Shown here piece by piece: positions 36,842 through 45,429 of a DNA stretch of 64,000 nt. How positions within the stretch are numbered: position 1 is the stretch's first letter; each line of letters starts with the position of its first letter. The notes under the pieces are model-generated. The model was given only the letters and a program-made list of their open reading frames with translations. It was not told where the DNA came from and searched no databases. This DNA is from Mariniblastus sp. (lineage in GTDB: Bacteria > Planctomycetota > Planctomycetia > Pirellulales > Pirellulaceae): contig JAKVBF010000005.1 of NCBI GenBank assembly GCA_022447555.1, positions 53,528 to 117,527 on the forward strand, written 5' to 3'. Made by a program: the position numbers and the translations under genes.

Positions 36842-37675
36842 TTAGGCCGCTTGGGATGTCTCGTCGTTTTCTGCGGATACCCGTCCGTTGCGAGTGGATT
36901 CGGGATCGGGCTGAGGTAAGCCTTGATTAAGGGACCAAAGTCGGGCTTGTTTGGTGAAGGAATACATGGCAGCGATCCAAGCGGTTTGGACCCCTCGTTT
37001 TCCGTCAAGAATGGCACCCTGCAGGAAATACTCTCGCATGAAGCGTAGCATCGGCCGGACAAGCAACTTGAAGTAGCTGGTTTTCTTTCCCTGCTCTTTC
37101 CACTGGGTGGCTTGCAGGGTTGAGTAGCGGTGGAGTTTGGAAAAAAGTTGATCGTAGCTCCAGCAAGAATAGTGTTGGAAGCGACTCTTTAATCGGTCAA
37201 CGCGGCGAGTGTCGATGTAGATCTCGCCGTGATCACTGGGCCCGACATAGCGGCCATGGTCTCGGCGGAATAGGCGAATCACTCGGTCGGTTCGCGCGTC
37301 ACCGTATCTCAAGGGATGCCCCATGAAAAAATTATCCCGGTAAATCCAGTAGCCATCGGAGGACGGTCCGCGACTTAACTCTAGTTCGATTTCATTGGCT
37401 AGATCGACCGTGACACGTTCGTCGGCATCGACGATCAGGACCCACTCATTAGCTGCCTGAGGGATCGCCCAGTTTTTGAAATCACCCGACGTGATGTATT
37501 CACGTTCGATGACTCGAACCTTGTTAAATTCACGGGCGATTTCTAATGTGCCGTCCGTTGAACCCGAGTCGGCAATCAAAATCTCGTCCGCAATTCGGTA
37601 GCAGCTCTCGATGCAGAGACGAATGTTCATCCGTTCGTTTTTGCACGGAATCAGTACCGTTAGCGGTTGTTTCAT
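36842..37675 (-). CDS. Glycosyltransferase family 2 protein (WaaE/KdtX-like)
   Basis: The 277-residue product has the GT-A nucleotide-sugar fold: VLIPCKNERMNIRLCIES, ADSGSTDGT near residue 37, and VDADERVT near 83 as the DxD motif. The later FFMGHPLRYGD, DHGEIYID and the aromatic C-terminal region (LRFMREYFLQGAILDG) match the WaaE/KdtX branch that glucosylates lipopolysaccharide inner core. The substrate here is inferred, not proven. It is cytoplasmic or peripherally membrane-bound. It closes the polysaccharide cluster on the minus strand and converges on galE. Confidence 0.88.
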   Translation of the reverse strand: MKQPLTVLIPCKNERMNIRLCIESCYRIADEILIADSGSTDGTLEIAREFNKVRVIEREYITSGDFKNWAIPQAANEWVLIVDADERVTVDLANEIELELSRGPSSDGYWIYRDNFFMGHPLRYGDARTDRVIRLFRRDHGRYVGPSDHGEIYIDTRRVDRLKSRFQHYSCWSYDQLFSKLHRYSTLQATQWKEQGKKTSYFKLLVRPMLRFMREYFLQGAILDGKRGVQTAWIAAMYSFTKQARLWSLNQGLPQPDPESTRNGRVSAENDETSQAA

Positions 37676-37854
37676 GATGTTTAGATTTCTACTTCCTGGA
37701 ATCCATTACCAAGCTAACGGATGAGGTTACCCCACGGAAAAAATAGTGTCAATGTTGTTTCGTCATGAGAGGGGGAATGCTCGGTTGGTTTGGAAACAGA
37801 CTGAGTTGGTTTCGAGCCCGACTTGGGCGGCTGACATGCTAGCACCCTTGCCGG

Positions 37855-39165
37855 TTACTTTAAAAGCATTGTTTTTTCGCAGATGCCGCGGATCGAGGCT
37901 TCGTCCTTGAGATGGGCCACGGAGATTCCCTGCGATAATAAAGGTCTGGAAATCTGAGCAAACGACTCGTCGGAATATGCGTTTACGATTGCCATCACGC
38001 TGAAGCCTTGTCGTTTTAGACCGCCTAGAGCGATGGCGTTTTCAAGGTTTATCTGAGACAGAACGGCGACAACGGTGGCGTCGCGTGGTAATCGGTTGCT
38101 TGTTTCCAATACGAGTTGAGGGAGTGTTAGCGAGTCGGTGAGTTCCATTCGAGCCAACGTTTGGAGGATTTTCAGGTGCTGGTGGGGACCCTTTCTGGTG
38201 GGTACGATAAGCGGCCGTATTCGGTTGCTAGAGCGGTGCATGTTGGCCGCCCCTTGCGCCTGCTCTCGAGTTCTTTCGTCACCTTGCCATCCTTCTCGAC
38301 GGATGCGATCGACCGCATCTCGGGCATTTGAAATGAGTCCCGCCTGTTGACCCATTTCATTGAGTGCGGCGGCAATGCTCGCTGCCGCGGTGACAACTAG
38401 TTCACTTCGAACCGGCTCGTTCTGAGGGGGGAATGAAGTCTCGTGGAAATCGACTAGCAGTGTGGCGCCTGCCAATGAAGAAGGCTCATACAATTTACTT
38501 TGTAATGTTCCGCTGCTGGCGGTGGTTCGCCAGTGAATTCGGTTGAATGGATCTCCCGGTTGGTAGTCGCGAACGCCTGCGATGCGAGTTGGATCCTCAA
38601 ATAGGCGGTTCGTCATGATCACCTCGCCAATGGGTCGGTGGGATTCGATGCCATAGCCGGTTAGGGGAACGATTCGTGGATAAACCAGTAGGTATTCAGG
38701 TTCGGTGAGAATTCGAAATCGGCGGTTGAAGCCAAACATGTCACCCGTTTCAACAAGTGTGGGGCCAATTTGATGGTAGCCCCGTCGTTGGCAGGTCATT
38801 TGGTAAATCAATCTTTTTTTTTCCCGTCCTTTGAATTGACATAGGTCGATTCGTTTTCCTGAAAGTTTCAATGCTGGGGTGTGTGATGACAATGAACTGG
38901 GTGGGATCAAATCTTCCACAAGCATCCAAGCAATCGGCCATTTTGATTGGTTGGTGACTTTGATTTGCACCGTCACTTGATCACCGACGTTGGCTGTGGT
39001 TGCCGAAATGGCTCGTGAGGACTTGACCGAGCATGCCCAGTTTAATGTTGCTAATCGCGAAAACAAAAGTATCAAAACGATTGCATAGATGGCATACACC
39101 AGAAGATTCAAATTGAGCGTGACTGCCAGAATAAATAATAGCAGTCCTGCAATTAGCCATCTCAT
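37855..39165 (-). CDS. DUF58-domain membrane protein
   Basis: The 436-residue product has two closely spaced N-terminal transmembrane helices (residues 1-40). A beta-rich region follows, then the DUF58 signature (RDYQPGDPFNRIHWRTTASSGTLQSKLYEP) and a vWA-like alpha/beta segment starting LLVDFHE. DUF58 proteins are partners of MoxR ATPases, and some act in metalloenzyme maturation or envelope stress. Its start overlaps the moxR stop by four bases (ATGA, 39162-39165), so the two are translationally coupled. The transglutaminase and BatA/BatB genes often found next to such pairs are absent here. Confidence 0.88.
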   Translation of the reverse strand: MRWLIAGLLLFILAVTLNLNLLVYAIYAIVLILLFSRLATLNWACSVKSSRAISATTANVGDQVTVQIKVTNQSKWPIAWMLVEDLIPPSSLSSHTPALKLSGKRIDLCQFKGREKKRLIYQMTCQRRGYHQIGPTLVETGDMFGFNRRFRILTEPEYLLVYPRIVPLTGYGIESHRPIGEVIMTNRLFEDPTRIAGVRDYQPGDPFNRIHWRTTASSGTLQSKLYEPSSLAGATLLVDFHETSFPPQNEPVRSELVVTAAASIAAALNEMGQQAGLISNARDAVDRIRREGWQGDERTREQAQGAANMHRSSNRIRPLIVPTRKGPHQHLKILQTLARMELTDSLTLPQLVLETSNRLPRDATVVAVLSQINLENAIALGGLKRQGFSVMAIVNAYSDESFAQISRPLLSQGISVAHLKDEASIRGICEKTMLLK

Positions 39166-40121
39166 TGCGATTGCGCCTCATTGCCAATCACCGGGACGGC
39201 GATTTCGCCAAGGATTTGACTGATGATCTGCGCGGTTGTGATTTTCCTGAGTCGGCTTTCTGGTTTGAGGATCAGTCGATGACCCAAAACGGGGAGGGCA
39301 ATCATTTTGACATCATCCGGCAAGACGAAATTGCGCCCTCGGATGGCCGCCAGCGCTTGTGTTGTTCGGAATAAAGCCAAGGATGCTCGAGGGCTACCGC
39401 CTAACGCCAGATGTTCATGATGTCGTGTAAGATGAACAATCTGTAGCATGTATTTTCGAATTTTACTGTCGACGTGCACTTGACGCACCAGCTGTTGACA
39501 AGCGATCAATTCTTTTCCATCGGCAACCGCTTTCAACTGTTGGATCGGATGGCCCAGTTGAAGGTTATCAAGAATTTTTAGCTCATCTTCAATAGAGGGG
39601 TAACCAATTGAAAACTTCATAAGGAAACGGTCCAGTTGCGCTTCGGGTAGCGGAAAGGTACCTTCGTGATCAACCGGATTCTGTGTTGCGATGACCAAAA
39701 AGGGTGCCTTGAGCGGGTGCGTGATTCCGTCAACAGTAATTCGCGATTCGGCCATGGCCTCTAATAACGCGGCTTGGGTTCTCGGGGTGGTACGATTGAT
39801 CTCATCGGCCAACACGATGTTCGAAAAAAGAGGCCCTTGACGGAACTCAAATTCAACCTGTTTCTGATTGAAAATTGACGCTCCCGTGATGTCAGTGGGG
39901 AGCAAGTCCGGAGTGCATTGGATCCGTTTGAATTCGCATCCGACGCTTTGGGCGAGCGCTCGGGCAAGCATCGTCTTGGCGACACCTGGTACGTCTTCTA
40001 ACAGAAAGTGCCCTTCGCAAAACCAGTTGACCAGGGAGTACACCAGTGGTTGTCGTTTGCCAACGATCACACGTTCCACGTTTTGAATGATCCGTTTAGC
40101 GGTTTCCTGGACTTGCTTCAC
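39162..40121 (-). CDS. MoxR-family AAA+ ATPase
   Basis: The 319-residue product is a cytoplasmic AAA+ chaperone-like ATPase of the MoxR family. The Walker A region reads LLEDVPGVAKTMLARALA, Walker B reads NIVLADEINRTTPRTQAALLEAM, sensor 1 is IATQNPVDHEGTFPLPEAQLDRF, and the arginine/sensor 2 region lies near GSPRASLALFRTTQALAAIRGR. It works with the DUF58 protein encoded immediately downstream, with which it overlaps by four bases. The client is unknown. Upstream are 200 bases, then the divergent glycine-zipper lipoprotein gene. Confidence 0.94.
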   Translation of the reverse strand: MKQVQETAKRIIQNVERVIVGKRQPLVYSLVNWFCEGHFLLEDVPGVAKTMLARALAQSVGCEFKRIQCTPDLLPTDITGASIFNQKQVEFEFRQGPLFSNIVLADEINRTTPRTQAALLEAMAESRITVDGITHPLKAPFLVIATQNPVDHEGTFPLPEAQLDRFLMKFSIGYPSIEDELKILDNLQLGHPIQQLKAVADGKELIACQQLVRQVHVDSKIRKYMLQIVHLTRHHEHLALGGSPRASLALFRTTQALAAIRGRNFVLPDDVKMIALPVLGHRLILKPESRLRKITTAQIISQILGEIAVPVIGNEAQSQ

Positions 40122-40325
40122 GTGATGCTCGCTTGTCGATGGATGGATTCAATGAACGAGTTCCGGAGGTATTTCAAACAGCCGGTACTATCTAAATTAT
40201 GCTGTCTTTTGTCTGCCATTGCCAGTAATGGTAGATGGCAAGAGTCGAGTATGGCCGGCATTGACGAGAGCATTCGGTGTTGCGACGATCCTCCCGATCA
40301 CGAAAATCACTTTGAGGCGCTGAAA

Positions 40326-40940
40326 ATGATTGTTAGAAGTTGCTTGTTTATTTGTTTCTGTTTCAACAGTGTTGGTTGCCAAACAATGGGTCCCAACCAA
40401 AAGCGTGACACCGCGCTCGGTGCCCTGGCCGGGAGTATGGTGGGAGCGGCGATTGGTGACTCTAAAGGTCAGGCGGCTCAGGGTGCTTTGGTTGGGGCGA
40501 TGGCGGGAGGTCTTGGGGGAAATACCGTCGGCGCGGCAACGGATCGCAAGATCGATCGGACGCGTCAAATTCAGCAGTTGACTTTCGAGGAAATTCGTCG
40601 GGGGACACTTTCGTTTGATCAGATTGTCGACTTGCATGTCAGTGGCGTGGGGGCGGAAGTGATTGCGAGACAGGTTCAAACACAGGGTCTTTTCCAACGC
40701 CCCAACGCCGGCGATCTTATTTTTTTGCAATCCCATGGGTTGCCTGATCAAGTGTTGCTGGCTTGCCAATCGGTGGTTCCAATCGCGGATAGCTTACCTA
40801 TAACGTCGGCTACAGCATCACCTGAGGCCAACCTACTGTATCCTATAATTGCCCCCTGCCCTCCCGTGTACTTCGCGCCACCCTGTCGCGCCATGCATCG
40901 CCAACATTTCGGACGAATCGGGGTTCAGGTCGGATTCTGA
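40326..40940 (+). CDS. Glycine-zipper lipoprotein
   Basis: The 204-residue product starts with a short hydrophobic signal ending in a lipobox-like SVGC (Cys18). A glycine-zipper segment follows (residues 35-80, ALGALAGSMVGAAIGDSKG then GALVGAMAGGLGGNTVGAA), the type that inserts into or packs on membranes. The remaining half is soluble (LTFEEIRRGTLSFDQIVDLHVSGVGAEVIARQV) and ends with a Cys/Pro-rich tail. I chose ATG 40326 because it places the lipobox correctly; the open frame runs back to 40008 with unrelated residues that overlap moxR. Function unknown, envelope location inferred. Confidence 0.7.
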   Translation: MIVRSCLFICFCFNSVGCQTMGPNQKRDTALGALAGSMVGAAIGDSKGQAAQGALVGAMAGGLGGNTVGAATDRKIDRTRQIQQLTFEEIRRGTLSFDQIVDLHVSGVGAEVIARQVQTQGLFQRPNAGDLIFLQSHGLPDQVLLACQSVVPIADSLPITSATASPEANLLYPIIAPCPPVYFAPPCRAMHRQHFGRIGVQVGF

Positions 40941-41019
40941 AACCGGCCCGCTTTCAGTCGCGTCTATTCAATCATCAGGTGGTTTGTTAACCTGCTAAGG
41001 GAGGACTTCTGGCTGGTTC

Positions 41020-42783
41020 GTGGTTCGGCTAAATTCTGATGAGTGGGTTATTGTGAGCGATATCAAAACGGAAAAAGAAGAGGCGCGTAATGGCTGGAGA
41101 TTTCCCGTCCGCCCGTTGGTCTGGACGGTCTGCATAGCCGGATTGCTTGCCTTTCTGGACAGTCAGTTTGAATGGCTAAATGAGCGGATTAATCTTGACC
41201 TCGGTGTCGTTCGGATAGGAACGTTTCTCTTGAGTGGGCTAAACTTAATTTTGTGGTGGTTTTGGCTGACATTTTTCAGTGGTGGCCCTCGGCGAACACG
41301 CTATGTTTTGGGGCTGATCGTTCTGATTGCAGTTAGCACGTTTTTTGTTTTGATGAAACGGATTTCCGACGGTGACGCTGGTTTCGTTCGCTTCGAGCCG
41401 AGGTTTTGGGCTGCTGAGAAAAACGTCTCTGAACTCAAAGGGGATGCGGCACGCGTGGTAGATCTAGTGACCACCACGAAATTCGACTTCCCGCAATTTC
41501 TTGGCCCGCAGCGAAATGCAATGATTTCCGGTCGCCGACTCAATCCCGATTGGAGTCAGCATGCACCTCGAGAGATCTGGAAACACCCGGTTGGATTCGG
41601 TTGGTCCGGTTTTGTCGTCGTTAACCAAGCAGCGTTAACCCAAGAGCAGCGTGGGCAGGATGAGTGCGTTACCTGTTACGATTTAAAGACCGGTGAGCTG
41701 TTGTGGATCAACCGAATCCCCTGCAGACATGAAGACACGATGGCGATGGGCCGCGTGGGTCCGAGGGCCACCCCCACGGTAAATGATGGGCTCGTTTATG
41801 CCCAAGGAGCGACTGGATGGCTGCAATGTTTGGATGGCAAAGACGGCTCGGTGGTTTGGCGAGTGTTTCTTCCTGAGCTCCTCGGTGTAGAAATGATTCA
41901 AGCTAGAAATTCGGAAGGTTACGTCTACGAATTCGAAAATTCTCGGCTTGCATGGGGGCGATCATCGGCTCCGTTGATTGTGGGTGATAAAGTTGTGGTT
42001 TCCGCGGGCGGGCCGACGGGCGGCCCATTTCAAACCTTACTGGCTTTCGATAAAAAAACAGGTGAATCCATATGGTCAGGTGGCGATCAGATGATCTCTT
42101 ACGGGTCTCCGTCACTGGTAGAGTTGGCGGGTGCCTCCCAGATTGTGGTGATTGCGGAAGCTCAGGCAATGGGCTTTGATCCAGAAGACGGTCGAACATT
42201 GTGGCAACACGAGCGACCAGGCGCAAGTAACGGGGATGTCAACTGCTCGCAAGTAACGGTGGTCTCGGGGAGTGAATTGCTGTTGACCAAAGGCTATGGC
42301 AAAGGGGGGGAATTGGTTCGAGTGATACCCGACGGGAAGGGTTTTTCAGTGGAAAGCGTCTGGTCCAATCGAAGAGTTTTAAAAACGAAGTTTACCAATC
42401 CTGTGCTACTCGACGGGTTTGCGTACGCGTTGTCCGACGGATTTGCCGAATGCACTGATTTGGCGACGGGCAAACGTCGATGGAAGAAACGAGGCCGATT
42501 TGGGCATGGGCAGCTGCTGTTAGTTGGTAACAAGCTGTTGATCCAGTCTGAGCAGGGTGTTTTATATCTGGTGGCAGCTTCGCCCGAGCAGTATCAACAG
42601 TTAGGCGAGATGAAAACAATCGAGGGTTTGTGTTGGAATACGCTCTGTTTGGCCGGAGACTACCTGCTGGTGCGGAGTGAATCGGAAATGGCGTGTTACC
42701 GGTTAACGTTTGAATCGGCGGATTCGGAACCCGGTGAGACTCAAACGCCTTCCGCCGTGGAAAACGAGACGAAAGGTTTTTAA
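41020..42783 (+). CDS. Membrane-anchored PQQ-type beta-propeller protein
   Basis: The 587-residue product has three N-terminal hydrophobic helices (about 32-46, 62-84, 93-111). A large extracytoplasmic domain built of repeated propeller blades follows, with PQQ/Trp-docking motifs such as CVTCYDLKTGELLWINRIP, WLQCLDGKDGSVVWRV, LLAFDKKTGESIWSGG and FAECTDLATGKRRWKK. FLGPQRNAMISG at the start of the propeller is a common planctomycete form. No PQQ-dehydrogenase catalytic pattern was seen, so it is more likely structural or ligand-binding than an enzyme. The GTG at 41020 is 15 bases after AGGGAGG; GTG 41053 is an alternative start. The SDR gene begins six bases after the stop. Confidence 0.8.
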   Translation: MVRLNSDEWVIVSDIKTEKEEARNGWRFPVRPLVWTVCIAGLLAFLDSQFEWLNERINLDLGVVRIGTFLLSGLNLILWWFWLTFFSGGPRRTRYVLGLIVLIAVSTFFVLMKRISDGDAGFVRFEPRFWAAEKNVSELKGDAARVVDLVTTTKFDFPQFLGPQRNAMISGRRLNPDWSQHAPREIWKHPVGFGWSGFVVVNQAALTQEQRGQDECVTCYDLKTGELLWINRIPCRHEDTMAMGRVGPRATPTVNDGLVYAQGATGWLQCLDGKDGSVVWRVFLPELLGVEMIQARNSEGYVYEFENSRLAWGRSSAPLIVGDKVVVSAGGPTGGPFQTLLAFDKKTGESIWSGGDQMISYGSPSLVELAGASQIVVIAEAQAMGFDPEDGRTLWQHERPGASNGDVNCSQVTVVSGSELLLTKGYGKGGELVRVIPDGKGFSVESVWSNRRVLKTKFTNPVLLDGFAYALSDGFAECTDLATGKRRWKKRGRFGHGQLLLVGNKLLIQSEQGVLYLVAASPEQYQQLGEMKTIEGLCWNTLCLAGDYLLVRSESEMACYRLTFESADSEPGETQTPSAVENETKGF

Positions 42784-42789
42784 AGTGGC

Positions 42790-43569
42790 ATGAATAATGA
42801 ACTTGCGAACCAAGTTTGTGTGGTGACGGGCGCTTCAACTGGAATTGGCCGTGGTATCGCTTTGGCAGTGGCTAGGGCCGGTGCTGATGTGGTCATACAC
42901 GGGCGTCGGCCATCGGATAAGCTTGAATCGTTGAGGCAACAGATTCGAGAACATGGTCGCCGTTGCGAGGCGGTGTACGGTGATTTTTCAGAAAGCCCTA
43001 ATTATGAACAGCTCGTTGAAAGTGCTTGGGCGACATTTGGAGAGGTGAATCATTGGGTGAACAACGCCGGGGGTGACGTTCTGACGGGCGAATTGGCTGA
43101 AACTGCGTTCGCTGAAAAGTTGGATTATTTGTGGAAAACGGACGTCGTTTCTTCGTTGATGCTATCTCGCTTAGCGGGTAAAAGAATGCTGCAGCGTGGC
43201 CAAGAGTCGATCGACGAGTCGTCCTCGATCATCAATTTAGGCTGGGATCAGGCCGCCCAAGGGATGGCCGGTGATTCGGGCGAAATGTTTGCCACCACCA
43301 AAGGGGCCATCATGGCGATGACGCGTAGCCTTGCGCAGTCGTTGGCGCCTCGGGTTCGTGTTAACTGTCTCGCACCCGGGTGGATTCAAACGAAATGGGG
43401 GAATCAAGCGTCTTCCGCTTGGGACCGGAGGGCAAAAGACGATTCCTTGATGGGCCGATGGGGTGCGCCTGATGATGTTGCCAAAGCGGCTGCGTTTTTA
43501 TGCGCTCATCCCTTTATTTCGGGCCACTGTTTGCCCGTCAATGGTGGGTTTCGATACGGGAAGGAATGA
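42790..43569 (+). CDS. SDR-family protein with altered catalytic site
   Basis: The 259-residue product is a classical short-chain dehydrogenase by fold: TGASTGIGRGIALAVARAGA binds the cofactor (residues 13-32), and NNAGG, the C-terminal NCLAPGWIQTKWG and GHCLPVNGG are standard. The active-site segment reads MFATTKGAIMAMTRSLA, where the catalytic Tyr of YxxxK is Phe while the Lys is kept. The preceding NLGWDQAA lacks the usual Ser. It may bind NAD(P)(H) without standard dehydrogenase chemistry. It sits six bases after the propeller gene and six bases before the carboxylesterase gene in a tight three-gene unit. Confidence 0.85.
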   Translation: MNNELANQVCVVTGASTGIGRGIALAVARAGADVVIHGRRPSDKLESLRQQIREHGRRCEAVYGDFSESPNYEQLVESAWATFGEVNHWVNNAGGDVLTGELAETAFAEKLDYLWKTDVVSSLMLSRLAGKRMLQRGQESIDESSSIINLGWDQAAQGMAGDSGEMFATTKGAIMAMTRSLAQSLAPRVRVNCLAPGWIQTKWGNQASSAWDRRAKDDSLMGRWGAPDDVAKAAAFLCAHPFISGHCLPVNGGFRYGKE

Positions 43570-43575
43570 GACACG

Positions 43576-44313
43576 TTGATTGCGAAATATCAAAAAGCCA
43601 AATTGGGAGATTTGGATGCTGTGATTAGTGCTCACGGCAATGCCAAGGGGCCTGTGTCTGGTGTCGTGATCCTATGCCACGGATTTGGGGCACCGGGAAG
43701 AGACTTAGTACCGATTGCCGAGGAGTGGTACTCGGCGAATCCCGACTTTGAAGACGTCCGTTTCGTGTTTCCCGCAGCTCCGCTGGAATTGGATCCGATG
43801 TACGATGCTCGGGCTTGGTGGGAAATAGATATTGAACGAGTTCAACAGCTGATGGAGACCGGCGAGTATCGAGAGTTAAGGAATTCCCAGCCACCGGGGC
43901 TGGCTAAGTGCCGAGAGATGTTAGAGCGATTGATCCAAGAGGTCTGTCAGGAATATGGTTTGACTTCCCAACAGGTTGTCGTGGGTGGATTCTCGCAAGG
44001 TGCGATGCTTAGCACCGATGTGATGCTCCATTCGGCCGGTTCCTTGGGCGGTTTGATTTGCTGGTCGGGCTCGTTGATCAACGAGCCGGAATGGCAAGAG
44101 AGTGGTTCGCCGAAGGGCACGGCGGGGGTGGTCCAGTCGCATGGCGAGTCCGATCCTATTCTTCCCTATGGCGGTGCGGAGTCGCTGCGTGAGTTACTAG
44201 AGGAGAAAGGTTACGACGTGCAATTCGTAACCTTTGCCGGGCAACACGCTATTCCGCCCGAAGCACTACAAGCTGCGGCTGAACTAGTGCGACGTGTCTG
44301 TGTCTGTGGTTGA
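43576..44313 (+). CDS. Carboxylesterase/phospholipase-family alpha/beta hydrolase
   Basis: The 245-residue product has the alpha/beta-hydrolase fold of the carboxylesterase/acyl-protein thioesterase family. The oxyanion-hole region is ILCHGFGAPG, the nucleophile elbow GFSQG lies near residue 138 (Ser), and the acid and base are in HGESDPILPY and AGQHAIPPE. Such enzymes cleave short-chain esters or lyso-phospholipids, usually in the cytoplasm, and no signal peptide is visible. The start is TTG 43576, six bases after the SDR stop. The stop lies two bases from the stop of the convergent fliG-like gene, leaving no room for a terminator. Confidence 0.9.
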   Translation: MIAKYQKAKLGDLDAVISAHGNAKGPVSGVVILCHGFGAPGRDLVPIAEEWYSANPDFEDVRFVFPAAPLELDPMYDARAWWEIDIERVQQLMETGEYRELRNSQPPGLAKCREMLERLIQEVCQEYGLTSQQVVVGGFSQGAMLSTDVMLHSAGSLGGLICWSGSLINEPEWQESGSPKGTAGVVQSHGESDPILPYGGAESLRELLEEKGYDVQFVTFAGQHAIPPEALQAAAELVRRVCVCG

Positions 44314-44314
44314 G

Positions 44315-45307
44315 TTAAGTCGTCGACGAGGCTCGTGATGATCCATTGTTGGACGTCTTGTTTAAAGTGATTTGCCCCTGGTCCGCGAGTTGAAGGCAGA
44401 TCGTCACAATCTGTTGTTGCGCTTCGTGGCACCGGTTTTTTGAAAGGGGCTCCATATGGGAGATTTCAAAAGTCAGGAGTTCGGCCGGTTTAGTGGCAAG
44501 GTTGCGGATGATTTTTTGTCGCATCTCGAGGCTTGAATTCTTGAGCGCTGGTGCCCAATACGAGGTGTCGACGCTCTTGAGGATCGTTTTTAAGGCGCGG
44601 TCATTGAGGTGTTGTAGATCGGCAAAGTTGAAAACCGATTCTTTGAGTTTTGACGCTAAATCTGGATCCTTGTGGTCCAAGTAAGAAAGGATCGAATCAT
44701 AGGTTTTTGGGTCAACACAACTCAGCAAGCGAGTGGCGACTTCAACTCCTTGCTTTTTATACAAATCTTTGTTGAGTAACTTGTTGAGTCGGGCTTGCAA
44801 TATTTGGCTGAGATTTTTGATGCGAGTCTTGTCAAATTCTTCCGTCTGGCACATTCGTCGGAGAACACTGACGCGTGTTTCAGGAGGCATTTCATTGACG
44901 ACGCCCGATCCGACATCTGTCGGCAGAAGAGAAAGTACCAACGCGATATTCTGCGGGTGCTCATTCTCTAGTAGTTTTACCTGGAGAGCGGGTACTACAT
45001 CGATCAAGAAGTCAAAATTGTCTGACCATGGAGCTTGTGCCGGTTTGCGCTGGTTTGGATTTACTTTAGACGAACTTTCTTCAGATCCTTTCGCATTGGT
45101 TTCGCTTAGGTATTGCGCGGTTCGTTCAAGGAAGGTTTCGTAGGTTGTTCTCAAATCCTGTTTTGAGACGATGTCCATCAGATTCAGGTGTTTGAAGATC
45201 ACCTTTAATTCGTTTGGCTCCAAAAGCATAAATATCTTGGATGCCTGCTTTTTAGGGAGCGAGTTGATCAGAACAACTGCATTTCTTAATCCACGTTTCT
45301 GAATCAT
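44315..45307 (-). CDS. FliG-family protein (divergent motor-switch-like)
   Basis: The 330-residue product has the three-part FliG layout. The N-terminal domain reads LRNAVVLINSLPKKQASKIFMLL, the middle domain holds ENEHPQNIALVLSLLP (the EHPQ motif that contacts FliM), and the C-terminal domain reads NFADLQHLNDRALKTILKSVD. Compared with E. coli FliG from memory, the torque Lys264 is kept (ALKN) and Arg281 is Lys. Asp288 and Asp289 are Phe and Glu, and Arg297 of GPVR is Ser (EPLS). A strong GGGGAGGT precedes the ATG. It is the last gene after the secretin and lipoprotein genes of the type II secretion cluster, 122 bases behind. No fliF, fliM or fliN is in the window. It may be a true motor part or a repurposed copy. 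Confidence 0.85.
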   Translation of the reverse strand: MIQKRGLRNAVVLINSLPKKQASKIFMLLEPNELKVIFKHLNLMDIVSKQDLRTTYETFLERTAQYLSETNAKGSEESSSKVNPNQRKPAQAPWSDNFDFLIDVVPALQVKLLENEHPQNIALVLSLLPTDVGSGVVNEMPPETRVSVLRRMCQTEEFDKTRIKNLSQILQARLNKLLNKDLYKKQGVEVATRLLSCVDPKTYDSILSYLDHKDPDLASKLKESVFNFADLQHLNDRALKTILKSVDTSYWAPALKNSSLEMRQKIIRNLATKPAELLTFEISHMEPLSKNRCHEAQQQIVTICLQLADQGQITLNKTSNNGSSRASSTT

Positions 45308-45313
45308 TCGTTG

Positions 45314-45321
45314 ACCTCCCC
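45314..45321 (-). promoter_or_regulatory. Strong Shine-Dalgarno of the fliG-like gene
   Basis: GGGGAGGT on the coding strand, six bases before the ATG at 45307. It supports translation of this gene and its chosen start. Confidence 0.75.
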
Positions 45322-45429
45322 TCTGTCTTTTCTGGGTGTCGTTTGTTCGTTTGGAAAGAGCCGGTTCTATGCTTTGGTGATGATCCGCAAAATTTTTTCA
45401 TCCTGCGTCTTGGGCAAAAACGATTGCGT

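Noticed and set aside
40197-40769. 190-codon minus-strand frame
   Set aside because: It overlaps the glycine-zipper lipoprotein gene on the opposite strand and has no recognisable domain.
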